The position numbers and the translations under genes were made by a program. A DNA stretch of 64,000 nucleotides. It comes from UBA2991 sp965221735. GTDB lineage: Bacteria > Chloroflexota > Dehalococcoidia > Tepidiformales > Tepidiformaceae. Under the pieces are notes generated by a model that made no database searches, was not told the origin of the DNA, and saw nothing but the letters and a program-made list of their open reading frames with translations. The DNA is taken from the NCBI GenBank assembly GCA_965221735.1, contig OZ244910.1, forward strand, positions 1,302,001 to 1,366,000. The letters are read 5' to 3'. Positions 22,764 to 31,190 of this stretch are shown piece by piece; the first letter of the stretch is position 1, and each line of letters begins with the position of its first letter.

Positions 22764-23681
22764 CTACTCCCGCGCGCTCGAAACAAACGTCAGGAGTTGG
22801 TCCAGCGAGTGCGCCCAGAACAGGGTCAGCCCGCGCTCCTGCGCCTCGATCAAGTGTCGGAGCCCAAAGACGCCGCTCAGCACCGCGACCGGGACGACAT
22901 TGTTCCTGCCGAGATCATCGATCCAGACTCTGGCCTTCACTCCCGCGTCGTTCGTCAGGCGCTTGATCGAGTTGAGCTCGGAGTTGCTCACCTTGCACTC
23001 GATCGGCATTACGCGCCCGTCCCACAGCCGCACGACGATGTCGGCCTTCCGGGACGCGCCGACGACGCACTCCCCGGTGAAGCGCCCCGGCTCCGGGGCG
23101 GAGAACACGTTCGGGATCGGACGCGGCGGCTCCTCGATGAAGCCCGCGCCAGTGAGCCTCGACTTGACGAGCGCCTCCTGGCGCCTCGGGGCGGTCGTCT
23201 GCCTGCCCGTGCGCACCCGCTGCGAGGCGATCAGCGCCGCCGTGGCGACGACGGCGATTCGCCGCTCCTCGGCGCTCGGCGCCCGCCCCTCGGCCACCCA
23301 CGCGAAGCGCTCGCTGTCGAGTCCGCGAAGGATCGTCTCGATGGCGCGGCGCGCCGAGTCCGGATCGTCCCGTACGCTCGCCGGCGTCAGCCGCGCGTCC
23401 GCGAGGATGCGCAGGTCGTCGGCTGAAACGGGCGGTCCCGCGAGGTAACGAGCCGCGTAGGCGAGGTCCTCGTCAGCTAGCACTACAGACGCCTGAGCGG
23501 CGAGGTCCGCCAGATCGCCGGTCGTGCCCAGCAGGCGTTCGATCGCCGTCCGGTAGTGAGCAAAGCTCTCCAGATATGCGCTGAGGGATTCACCGATCCG
23601 CTCTTCGCGGAAGTGGGCGATCGCGAGTTGCCGGTCGGCCTCGAGTCGCTGCTCATCCCATCGCGGCGGTAGCTCGGGCAC
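22764..23681 (-). CDS. XamI-type type II restriction endonuclease
   Basis: A 305-aa protein from the GTG at 23681, directly after the TGA of the preceding methyltransferase fragment. The N-terminus (LPPRWDEQRLEADRQLAIAHF) and length fit the XamI family. The catalytic PD-(D/E)XK pattern is visible as KADIVVRLWDGRVMPIECK, with Asp214, Glu228 and Lys230, followed by NSELNSIKRL. It should cut double-stranded DNA at a SalI-like site (GTCGAC), the known XamI specificity. Its partner methyltransferase appears truncated here, which for an active nuclease would be dangerous. Confidence 0.82.
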   Translation of the reverse strand: MPELPPRWDEQRLEADRQLAIAHFREERIGESLSAYLESFAHYRTAIERLLGTTGDLADLAAQASVVLADEDLAYAARYLAGPPVSADDLRILADARLTPASVRDDPDSARRAIETILRGLDSERFAWVAEGRAPSAEERRIAVVATAALIASQRVRTGRQTTAPRRQEALVKSRLTGAGFIEEPPRPIPNVFSAPEPGRFTGECVVGASRKADIVVRLWDGRVMPIECKVSNSELNSIKRLTNDAGVKARVWIDDLGRNNVVPVAVLSGVFGLRHLIEAQERGLTLFWAHSLDQLLTFVSSARE

Positions 23682-24049
23682 TCAGTCCCCCAGCAGCCGC
23701 TCGACGGTCGGGACCGGGATGCGTTCCATCTCACGAGGCTCGAACTTGACCAGGCCGCCAGCGTAGGTGCGTCCCAGTTCCGGTCGCGCCGCATCTCGCA
23801 GCGCGGCGGTGAGCCGATCGAGCGCTCGGTCGGGAAGGGCTTCTCGTGGGTAGATTCCATGCGCGATGTTAATGTGGTGCGCTCCCGCGACGTTGCGCAC
23901 GAACGCTGGCGGGCGCCTCGCCATATACGTCGCGAGGATCGGCGCCGGCTCGCGCAGGCCCACCGACCACCACGCCCGGCGGTTTCTCGCAACGTAGCCG
24001 TTCGCGATGCCCGCCGTGCGTGCGGACTGCAGCAGCGTGGAGCTGCGGT
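23682..24049 (-). pseudogene. C-terminal fragment of the partner DNA methyltransferase
   Basis: The reading frame ends VDRSSTLLQSARTAGIANGY, WWSVGLREPAPILATYMARRPPAF and AHHINIAHGIYPREALPD, which I recognise as the C-terminal target-recognition part of XamI-type adenine methyltransferases. The N-terminal catalytic domain with SAM motif and NPPY is absent: upstream of about 24049 the frame is antisense to another gene. GTCGAC occurs exactly at the junction (about 24042-24047). Confidence 0.7.
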
Positions 24050-24902
24050 CGACAAGGAGAACTGGCCGGAGACTGAGGAAGTGCTCACGGATGGCGTGGT
24101 CACCCTCGAGATCGTGAACCGGCCGGTGGGCGACAACGTGGTCACCATCACCCCCGAAGACGACGGCATCACCATCACCGGCCCGGACGGCGAGGACGCG
24201 CAGTCCCAGGCACCGCTCTGGCCGGACCATCCCGGGAAGGGCGATGCGGACGCGGACCCGGGCTCGCAGACCGTGAGCGAGGCGATCGGTGACGGGCGGC
24301 ATCTGGTCGTGCTAAACCGGCCAGCCACCAGGAAGAGCGACGGGGAGGCGCACGCTAGGCAGTGGGATGCCTGGCAGACCACCTACCTGGAGCTGATCGC
24401 GAGCGGCGAACCGTTCGTCGAGTGCGAGACGGGCTTGGTCACGCCCGGGGTCGAGCAGTGCTGGGTGACCCACCCCGTGCCCGTGCTGGCAACCGAGCCA
24501 GCGCAGGCCGGCGAGGACGGCGCGCAGGAAACCGACCCTGCAGCGGTGGCCCAGTCGCTCATGGAGCGCTGGCCGGGCCTGAACTTCCAGTGGGCGGATC
24601 CCGGGCAGGCCGGGGGCTCGGACTCAGATGAGGACGCCAACCCGCTGCTCGCGACGGGCCAGGATCCCGAGGACGGCGCCGAGATCGTGGTCGTGAACAT
24701 CCCACGCGAGACAGATGACGCGGAGCAGCGCCAGGAGAACTTCGACCTTGAGGACAAGACGCTGGACGCGCTTGACGCCGCCGGCGAGCCGTACGTGGTG
24801 TGCTTCCCCGAGCAGACGTACTTCAGCCAGCTGAGCGGCCAGATGGAGACGCTGCCCGCGTTCTGCGACATCGTGGACCCGAGCGCCTACGCGAGTCCGT
24901 GA
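24050..24902 (+). pseudogene. Acidic repeat protein of unknown function, 5' end missing
   Basis: The frame carries a repeated motif: LEIVNRPVGDN, HLVVLNRPATRKSD and IVVVNIPRETDD, and each of the latter two is followed by a segment ending in GEP(F/Y)V and a Cys-containing stretch (SGEPFVECETG; AGEPYVVCFPEQ). This suggests two to three copies of a domain of about 130 residues. There is no signal peptide, and upstream of about 24050 the frame is antisense to the methyltransferase fragment. A GTG at 24080 with GAGGA could be a secondary start. I do not know the family. Confidence 0.5.
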
Positions 24903-24925
24903 GCAGACGCAGGGCAGTCTGGACG

Positions 24926-24953
24926 CGCGGACGCTCCCCCCGGAGCGTCCGCG
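24926..24953 (+). terminator. Perfect 12-bp hairpin after the acidic repeat gene
   Basis: CGCGGACGCTCC (24926-24937) pairs with GGAGCGTCCGCG (24942-24953) around a CCCC loop, 24 nt behind the stop at 24902. No T-run follows. The position supports termination. Confidence 0.65.
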
Positions 24954-25056
24954 GCAAGGGCTCAGCTGGCTTCTGACGCGCAGGCGACACAGCCGTTCAT
25001 CCCGAAACGGGACACCCGGTCTGCCCTGGGCGCTGGGCGGAGGCGCTCGTTCGCGG

Positions 25057-25788
25057 ATGAGACCTGTGCTGGCGGCATTCGTCGTGATTGCCATCGCCAT
25101 CATGGCCTGCGGCGGGAACTCCCCCTCCGTCGTGCTGGTAACGGAGGGTGCCTACCCTCCGTACAACTTCGTGGACGAGACGGGTGAGGTCGGGGGGTTC
25201 GAGCGCGAGCTGGGGGACGAGCTCTGCCGGCGCGCGGAGCTCGACTGCGAATGGGCGACCGCCGCCTGGGAGGGCATGGTCGACCGGCTCGCGGCGGGCG
25301 AGTTCGACGCCGTCATCACGGGGGTCGCCATCACCCCCGAGCGGGACGCTCTCATCGACTTCACGAGGCCGTACCTCCCGCCCGGCCAGTCGCTGTTCCT
25401 CACCCGCAGCGACGCCGGCGAGGATGCACTGGAGGGGGCGGTCGGCGCCCAGGTCGCGACGATCCACGCAGAGTACCTCTCGCAGTCCGGCGCGAGACTG
25501 CGTGAATACGCGGCGACGCCCGAGCTGGTGGAAGCCGTGTTGACGGGGGCCGTGGACGCGGCGCTCGTGAGCGCCGCCGTGGCGCGGGAGAGCGCTGCCG
25601 AGCATCCCGGCCTGCTGACGGTCGCCGGGCCTGCCCTGATGCTCGACGGGGGCGTCGGTATCGGCGTCCGCGAGGGAGACGGCTGGCTGAGGGAGCGGCT
25701 GGACCGGGCGATCGAGGCGATGCAGCGGGACGGCTCCCTGAACGCGCTCATCAGGAAGTGGTTCGGTCCGGACGCGCCCACGTTCTGA
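25057..25788 (+). CDS. Family-3 solute-binding lipoprotein (amino-acid ABC type)
   Basis: A 243-aa protein with a lipoprotein signal (FVVIAIAIMACGG, lipobox Cys18) and the periplasmic-binding fold of family 3: TEGAYPPYNFVDETGEVGGFERELGDEL near the start, then WEGMVDRLAAGEFDAVITG and ITPERDALIDFTRPYLPPG. The tail (AIEAMQRDGSLNALIRKWFG) closes the family pattern. It should bind an amino acid or related small molecule outside the membrane. No permease or ATPase gene lies beside it. Confidence 0.88.
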   Translation: MRPVLAAFVVIAIAIMACGGNSPSVVLVTEGAYPPYNFVDETGEVGGFERELGDELCRRAELDCEWATAAWEGMVDRLAAGEFDAVITGVAITPERDALIDFTRPYLPPGQSLFLTRSDAGEDALEGAVGAQVATIHAEYLSQSGARLREYAATPELVEAVLTGAVDAALVSAAVARESAAEHPGLLTVAGPALMLDGGVGIGVREGDGWLRERLDRAIEAMQRDGSLNALIRKWFGPDAPTF

Positions 25789-25930
25789 ACATGGTGGTCC
25801 GGCCTGGAGGCCGGGCGCGGTAGCGTCGGCGCGTCGCCGGAGACCGGCGACATGGAGAGGCAGGCATACCGAAGTGATCCTTCGGTCGTTCCCCAGTAGG
25901 CTGGCGCTGGCCGGGAGGGATGAGGATAGC

Positions 25931-26341
25931 GTGACGGTCGAGCTGGTGAAGCGGACCCTGGCGGCCTACCTGCTGGCCACGGCGGTCGCAGTCGCGCTGG
26001 TCTTCATCCTCACGCCGGTCTTCCACGACGGCTCCCCCGAGTACCCGGTGTGGCGCGTCCTGAACTGGTTCATGGCGGTGGGCGTGGCCGCGATCTTCGC
26101 GGTGAGCGCCTGGCGCTGCCTCGGGTCCGGCGGCGACGCTGGCTCCCGCGACCGGCTCGCCTGCTACGGGTCGATCGCGCTGGCGATGCTCTTCTTCTGG
26201 GGCTGGTTCTGGACCCTCAACCCCGAGAGCGAGACGGGCGCGGCCGTCACCTCCCACCTCGTCTACTTCCCGGCCATGGACGTGCTCTACGTCGTCCTCG
26301 CCCTGAGCACGGCGCGCCGGCTCTGGCGGGCGCCGCGCTGA
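25931..26341 (+). CDS. Membrane protein with about four helices
   Basis: The GTG at 25931 is preferred over the open frame from 25874 because a GAGG box lies about 7 nt upstream and the hydrophobic part begins directly after. Helices are predicted at about residues 9-30, 46-64, 81-97 and 112-127 (of 136). No family is recognised. Its stop overlaps the next ATG (TGATG), so it is coupled to the secreted protein downstream. Confidence 0.6.
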   Translation: MTVELVKRTLAAYLLATAVAVALVFILTPVFHDGSPEYPVWRVLNWFMAVGVAAIFAVSAWRCLGSGGDAGSRDRLACYGSIALAMLFFWGWFWTLNPESETGAAVTSHLVYFPAMDVLYVVLALSTARRLWRAPR

Positions 26342-27553
26342 TGCGGTCGCTGCGGCTTCTCCCCCTCGCGCTCGTCGCGTTCGCGGCGCTCTGCTGGGGA
26401 GCGCAACCAGCGGCGGCTCAGGAAGATGCGGCTGCACCCGCGACGCAGGTGCGCGTCGCCGCGCAGCTGCTCGCGGACGGGCGCGTCGAGGTGGCGCTGC
26501 AGACCCGCTCCGGGGAGGGCGAGTGGGGCGGGCGCCTGCCACTGGAGCGGCGCTACCTGCCCGCGGACGCCGAGCCCGGCCGCTGGCTCTGGACCGCGCC
26601 CCGCGTCCTCGACGGGGCCGAGTGGCGCGTGACCGCGCGGCGGCTCGCAAGCGGGGCGCGTCGAGGTGGCGCTGCAGGTCCGCTCGCCGGGAGCAGCCTG
26701 GAGCGGGCGGCTGCTGCCCGAGCGCCGCTTCCTCCCCCGCGACACCGAGCCCGGCCGCTGGCTCCCGTCGTCTCCGGTGGCGACCGCGCGCGACGAGCCG
26801 CAGATCATCGCCTTCTACGGACACCCGGACGTGCGGGCGATGGGCGTGCTCGGCCACGGCACACCCGCCGAGGTTGCCGCGCACGTCTCCGCCTGGGCGG
26901 AGCGCTACGACGCGCTCAACGGCCCGCGCGGCGCGGTCGGGGCCTACCACCTGATCGTTGGCGTCGCCCAGACCTGGCCGACCCCGGAGGGCGAGTGGCT
27001 GCGCCACCTCGAGCACGAGCGCATCGCCCTCTACGTCGATGCCGCCCGCGAGCACGGCCTGCTGCTCTTCTTGGACACCCAGATCGGCTGGAGCGACCCG
27101 CTCACGGAGGTGCGCCTGCTGGCGCCCTTCCTGCGCGAGCCGTTCGTGCACGTCGCCCTCGACCCGGAGTTCGCGACGGAGCACCTCGGCGTGGGACCGG
27201 GACTCGCGATCGGCTCGATCACGGGCGAGCAGGTGAACGAGGTGCAGCGCTACCTCGCCGAGCTCGTGCGCGAGGAGGGCCTGCCCCCCAAGATCCTGAT
27301 GGTCCACCAGTTCACGGACTGGATGCTCCTGGACCGCGAGTCCGTCGAGGAGCATCCCGAGGTCGAGCTCTCCATCGACATGGACGGCTTCGGGCTCGCC
27401 GCCATCAAGGTGGCGGGCTACGAGCGCTGGGCGCTGGCCGCGCCCTCGGAGCGCCCCGCCTTCAAGCTCTTCTTCATCCAGGACACGCCCGTCATGACCC
27501 CCGAAGCGATGCAGGCCCTCGACCACCCGCCGGACATCGTCATCTACCAGTAA
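26341..27553 (+). pseudogene. Secreted barrel-like protein with duplicated N-terminal module, frameshifted
   Basis: The ATG at 26341 opens a signal peptide (LLPLALVAFAALCWGAQPAAA) and a module VRVAAQLLADGRVEVALQTRS...RRYLPADAEPGRWLW. The same module recurs immediately (RVTARRLASGRVEVALQVRS...RRFLPRDTEPGRWLP) but one base out of phase: an extra G in the run near 26655 separates the two. The rest (about 250 residues from FYGHPDVRAMGVLG) looks like a TIM-barrel enzyme of the glycosidase-like kind (LLFLDTQIGWSDP, ILMVHQFTDWML, LSIDMDGFG). Restoring the base would give about 403 residues. Confidence 0.6.
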
Positions 27554-27632
27554 CGGGCAGTCCAGCCCTGACGGCGGGTGCCGGAGCGGTGCATAATCGG
27601 TGGCGACGGCATCCAGGTCACGGGAGGCGGCG

Positions 27633-28241
27633 ATGGCGATCAGCAACCACTCCGAACTACGCGGGACCTACCGCGAGCCCGCGCCTCGCGCGCAGCAGAA
27701 GGTGCTCGACCACCTCGACCGCCACTGCCGCGCCTTCATCGAGCTCTCGCCGTTCTGCGTGATCAGCTCCCTGGGGGCCGACGGGCGGGCGGACACCTCG
27801 CCGCGCGGCGACCCGCCCGGCTTCGTGGCGGTGCTCGACGAGCGCACGCTGCTCGTCCCCGATCGCCCCGGCAACAACCAGGTCGACTCGCTCCGGAACG
27901 TCCTCGCCCATCCCGAGGTCGGGCTGCTGTTCCTGGTGCCGGGGATGAACGAGACCCTGCGCGTCAGCGGCAGGGCCGAGATCGTGACCGGCGAGGAGCT
28001 GCTCGCGCCCCTCGCCGTCGGCGGCAAGGCGCCGCTCTCGGGCCTGCGCGTGACCGTGGAGGAAGCGTTCCTGCACTGCGGGCGCTCCCTCATCCGCTCG
28101 CGGCTGTGGGACGTGGACGCGCAGGTGGACCGCGCCTGCTACCCCAGCTACGGGCAGGTGCTGGCCGATCAGATCCGCGGCGCCGACGCCGCCGAGATCG
28201 ACGCCTCCGAGGACGAGGCCAACCGCGAACGCCTCTACTAG
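27633..28241 (+). CDS. Pyridoxamine 5'-phosphate oxidase-like FMN-binding protein
   Basis: A 202-aa protein from the ATG at 27633 (GGGAGG about 8 nt upstream). It has the split-barrel flavin pattern: FIELSPFCVISSLGADGRADTSPRGD, then VLDERTLLVPDRPGNNQVDSLRN and RVSGRAEIVTGEELL. It resembles the MSMEG_1061-type subfamily of these proteins. It probably binds FMN or F420 and reduces small molecules in the cytoplasm; the substrate is unknown. Confidence 0.85.
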   Translation: MAISNHSELRGTYREPAPRAQQKVLDHLDRHCRAFIELSPFCVISSLGADGRADTSPRGDPPGFVAVLDERTLLVPDRPGNNQVDSLRNVLAHPEVGLLFLVPGMNETLRVSGRAEIVTGEELLAPLAVGGKAPLSGLRVTVEEAFLHCGRSLIRSRLWDVDAQVDRACYPSYGQVLADQIRGADAAEIDASEDEANRERLY

Positions 28242-28250
28242 CCCGGCGCT

Positions 28251-28276
28251 CCGTGGCAGGTGGACGGCTGCCACGG
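28251..28276 (+). terminator. Hairpin behind the FMN-binding protein gene
   Basis: CCGTGGCAG (28251-28259) pairs with CTGCCACGG (28268-28276) around an 8-nt loop, 10 nt after the stop. It has no T-run. It lies between convergent genes and could act in both directions. Confidence 0.6.
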
Positions 28277-28390
28277 GATGTGGGCGATGCGCTGGAACTC
28301 ACCCCGTCAGACGCGGCGCCGATGGGACGGCGCTGTTGCGGTCGCTCTTGAGAATACGCCTACGCCAGCAGCGCGAGGGGAGACGCCTGA

Positions 28391-28804
28391 TCAGGGGCGG
28401 CCGTAGACGACGCGCGTGCGCACGATCTTGTCCCACAGGCACTGGTGGTTGGCGTCCCACACGCACCACAGCGCCGCCACCACGAACGCCAGCCCGTAGA
28501 TCGCGCCGCCTGCCTCCTCGCCGAGTATGGCCACCAGTACCCGGTTGACGGCGCCGAAGGCGAGGATGCGCACCGCGAGGTCGCGGATGAGCATCCAGCC
28601 CAGTGTGGCTGCGGAGCCGTCGTCGCGGATGACGCGCGTGCCCAGCAGCCGCTTCGCCGGGCTCTGCCCGTGCCGTGCCGCGATCAGGTACCAGACGACC
28701 CACCCGATGCCGAGCGTGAGGACGAACAGGGCGATGTCGAGCACGGCCCCGGCGAGGCGCCGGCCCTGGCTCGCCAGCGTCGGGTCGGTCTCGCTCGCGG
28801 TCAT
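28391..28804 (-). CDS. RDD-family membrane protein
   Basis: A 137-aa protein whose ATG (28804) overlaps the stop of the Uma2 gene as ATGA. It has the RDD layout: QGRRLAGAVLDIALFVLTLG near the start with the Arg and Asp, a second helix, the loop SPAKRLLGTRVIRDDGS, and LWCVWDANHQCLWDKIVRTRVV at the end. Three helices are predicted. RDD proteins are implicated in ion or small-molecule transport; the specific role is unknown. Confidence 0.85.
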   Translation of the reverse strand: MTASETDPTLASQGRRLAGAVLDIALFVLTLGIGWVVWYLIAARHGQSPAKRLLGTRVIRDDGSAATLGWMLIRDLAVRILAFGAVNRVLVAILGEEAGGAIYGLAFVVAALWCVWDANHQCLWDKIVRTRVVYGRP

Positions 28805-29400
28805 GCTTCGTCCTGTTCCGTGCGCTCTTCGCCGGGGCGCGGACCGAGGACGGCGCTCAGCGCGCAGGTGAAGCCCGGGAGCACGTCCAGCCCGTCGAGA
28901 ACGTCGGTCTCCGAGAGCGTCGCGGCGGCGCCGTCGGTCCGGTACACGTCCACGCTGCGCGTCTCGGGATGCACGACCCAGATGAGGCGCACGCCGTGGC
29001 TCAGCCACATGCGGGCCTTGTCGTGCACCTCGCGGCGACTGTCGCCGGGGGACGCGACCTCGACCACCAGATCGGGCACCACTTCGGCGTAGCCCGTGAT
29101 TCTCGCGTTCAGCGGCATCTTCTCGGCGGAGAAGAACGCAACATCGGGCTCCCGCACCGTGTCGGGATCCCGTTCGAGCCATACACCTGAATCCGAGGCG
29201 ATGACCGTGCCAAGTTCTCCGGCGAATTGGACCAGTGCCGCCACCAGCTGCGCCACGATCTTCCCGTGTTCGATTCCTGTCGGCATGGTCTCGCAGAGCA
29301 CCCCCCGGACCAGTTCGCCGCGCACGCCCTCGCCGTACAGCCGCAGCAGGTCGGCGGCGGTGAGCAGCCTCGGCCCGGTCGTCATCGTTGTCGTCATCAC
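28801..29400 (-). CDS. Uma2-family protein (PD-(D/E)XK fold)
   Basis: A 199-aa protein starting at one of two adjacent ATG codons (29400). The Uma2 (DUF820) pattern is clear: GELVRGVLCETMPTGIEHG, SGVWLERDPDTVREPDVAFF and PDLVVEVASPGDSRREVHDK, including the Asp and ExxSP/ExK-like residues of the nuclease fold. Many copies occur per genome in Chloroflexota and cyanobacteria. Activity and target are unknown. A broken copy of the same family is at 20897. Confidence 0.88.
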   Translation of the reverse strand: MMTTTMTTGPRLLTAADLLRLYGEGVRGELVRGVLCETMPTGIEHGKIVAQLVAALVQFAGELGTVIASDSGVWLERDPDTVREPDVAFFSAEKMPLNARITGYAEVVPDLVVEVASPGDSRREVHDKARMWLSHGVRLIWVVHPETRSVDVYRTDGAAATLSETDVLDGLDVLPGFTCALSAVLGPRPGEERTEQDEA

Positions 29401-29685
29401 TCTCGCTCCCGCGCATCCTCAGTGTACACGCCGACCGAAACGCAGAGAGGCTCTTTCACCGCCACGCCGCAACTCCGACGGCATTGAAGGAGGACTGCCC
29501 TCAGGCAGACAGTCATCCGTGATCGACCCCGCGGTGAACAGCCCGATGCTTCAAGGCCGCCGGCCCGCCCTGCGGCACGAGCAGCAACCCCGGCGTGTAG
29601 GGCCGGGGGGGTCCATGGAAGAGACGGGTTGATTCGCATTGGGCAGTGCCCGTTGTGGCAGAATGGCGCCAGGAGGGTTAATTTG

Positions 29686-30672
29686 ATGGCACGTCTAGGC
29701 AGGAGGTTTGCGGCGACTGCGGCTCTGCTGGTGGTCGTATCGGCGCTGACGCTTGCGGCTTGTGGCGACGAGGGCGAGGAGAAGGAACCGATCGTCTTCT
29801 CCGACCTGAACTGGGTCTCGGCCGAACTGCAGACCCGCATCGTGGCCTACATCGTCGAGCACGGCTACGGCTACCCCACCGAGCTGCAGGCGGGCGATAC
29901 GGTCTCCCTCTGGCAAGCCCTCGTGAACGGCGACACGCACGTGACGATGGAGATCTGGCCGGCCCAGCAGGAGTGGCTGGCGGACGTGGAAGAGGGGACG
30001 CTCGTGGACTTGGGGCGCAGCCTCGACACGGGCTGGGAGGCCTGGGTGATCCCGCAGTACGTCAAGGACGCCAATCCGGGCCTCGTCTCCGTGGCCGATC
30101 TTGCCGAGTACGCCCACCTGTTCGTGACGCCGGATTCAGGGGGCAAGGGGCGTTTCGTCACCTGCATTCCCGGCTGGGCCTGCGAGCAGGTGAACGCGGC
30201 CAAGGTGGAAGCGTACGGGCTGACGGAGCACCTGGAGCTGCTTAACCCCGGATCGGGCGCGGGGTTGTTCGCCGATCTCGAAGCCGCCTACGCCAGGCAA
30301 GAGCCCTGGCTCGGTTACTTGTGGTTCCCCACCCCGCCAGCCGTGCGGCTGGACCTCTACGTACTCGAAGAGCCCCCCTACACGGACGACTGCTGGGCCA
30401 CGGACAAGGCCTGCGCCTACCCCGAGGCGATCGTCAAGATCATGGTCAACGCCGCTTTCGCCGAGCGCGCCCCGGACGTGGTCGCCTTCCTCGAGCAGTG
30501 GTCCTTCCGGGCGGCCGACCAGATCGAGGCGGAGCTGTGGCTGGAGGAGCAGAACGAGACGCCTGACGCGGGCGCGCGCTGGTATCTCCGCGCCTACCGC
30601 GACGCCTGGGCCGCCTTGGTCTCCGCCGATGTCGCCGAGAAGGTGGACGCCGCCCTCGAGGATGGCCGTTGA
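29686..30672 (+). CDS. proX: Glycine betaine/proline-type substrate-binding lipoprotein
   Basis: A 328-aa protein from the ATG at 29686 (AGGAGGG about 9 nt upstream). It has a lipoprotein signal (LVVVSALTLAACGDEG) and the OpuAC/ProX pattern: IVFSDLNWVSAELQTRIVAYIVEHGYGYPTE, MEIWPAQQEWL, RFVTCIPGWACEQVN and PWLGYLWFPTPPAVRLDLY, with the aromatic residues that make up a betaine box. It is the likely binding protein for the ATPase and permease genes at 16574-18873, from which it is separated by decayed and unrelated genes. Confidence 0.9.
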   Translation: MARLGRRFAATAALLVVVSALTLAACGDEGEEKEPIVFSDLNWVSAELQTRIVAYIVEHGYGYPTELQAGDTVSLWQALVNGDTHVTMEIWPAQQEWLADVEEGTLVDLGRSLDTGWEAWVIPQYVKDANPGLVSVADLAEYAHLFVTPDSGGKGRFVTCIPGWACEQVNAAKVEAYGLTEHLELLNPGSGAGLFADLEAAYARQEPWLGYLWFPTPPAVRLDLYVLEEPPYTDDCWATDKACAYPEAIVKIMVNAAFAERAPDVVAFLEQWSFRAADQIEAELWLEEQNETPDAGARWYLRAYRDAWAALVSADVAEKVDAALEDGR

Positions 30673-30707
30673 GGACTCCAGCCGAGAGCGCCGCCCATCC
30701 CTGCGAA

Positions 30708-30733
30708 GCGGGACCCTCGCCTGCAGGGTCCGC
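30708..30733 (+). terminator. Hairpin after the binding-protein gene
   Basis: GGACCCT (30711-30717) pairs with AGGGTCC (30725-30731), extended by GC pairs across a one-base bulge, about 36 nt after the stop. It is not followed by a T-run. Confidence 0.5.
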
Positions 30734-31003
30734 CGTCACTCGGGCAGGTGCCCTCGCGGGAAAGCCGCCGCTTCCCGATGGGGCGGCTTGATCACAACAG
30801 GAGCACGGCATGAGGGTGCGTCGCCATGAGGCTCCCGGCTGCGAGAAGACGTTGGCGGGTCGTCGCCCCGGCGCAGGTACGTGTTCGCCGACCTGCTCCA
30901 ACCGGGTGTCCGCCCGCCGCAGCCAGCACACGCGCCGCCACCCCGGATGCGCCCGTGATCCCGTGCCGGGCCCCTGTCGGCACCTAGCCAGGGGCGGCGT
31001 CGG

Positions 31004-31102
31004 GTGATCGGGCTGGGTATCGCCAAGTGGCTCCTGATCGCCCTGGGCTGTGCGATCACGGTCGCCGTCATCCTCGTCGTCCTCCTGGAAGTGCGGGGCT
31101 AA
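31004..31102 (+). CDS. Possible 32-aa single-helix membrane peptide
   Basis: A GTG at 31004 opens a 32-codon frame of which about 24 residues are hydrophobic (KWLLIALGCAITVAVILVVL), ending EVRG. Only a weak GGGGCGG precedes it. It is the only gene-like frame in the 518-nt gap 30673-31190; otherwise that gap holds the hairpin at 30708 and nothing I can name. It may be a chance frame. Confidence 0.28.
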   Translation: MIGLGIAKWLLIALGCAITVAVILVVLLEVRG

Positions 31103-31190
31103 TGGTCTCGACACCGCCCGGGCCGGCGTTCGGCCCGGTCGGCCTGACCAGACCATCTTCGGGTGACACCGTCCCGGCCAAGCGCTGCCC

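Noticed and set aside
21922..23448. A 508-codon plus-strand frame over the XamI gene and the gap before it
   Set aside because: It is Ser/Arg/Pro-rich without any domain, and is antisense to the endonuclease with its catalytic motif.
25751..27646. A 631-codon minus-strand frame opposite the barrel-like gene
   Set aside because: Arg/Gly/Ala-rich antisense frame; the plus strand has a signal peptide and repeated modules.
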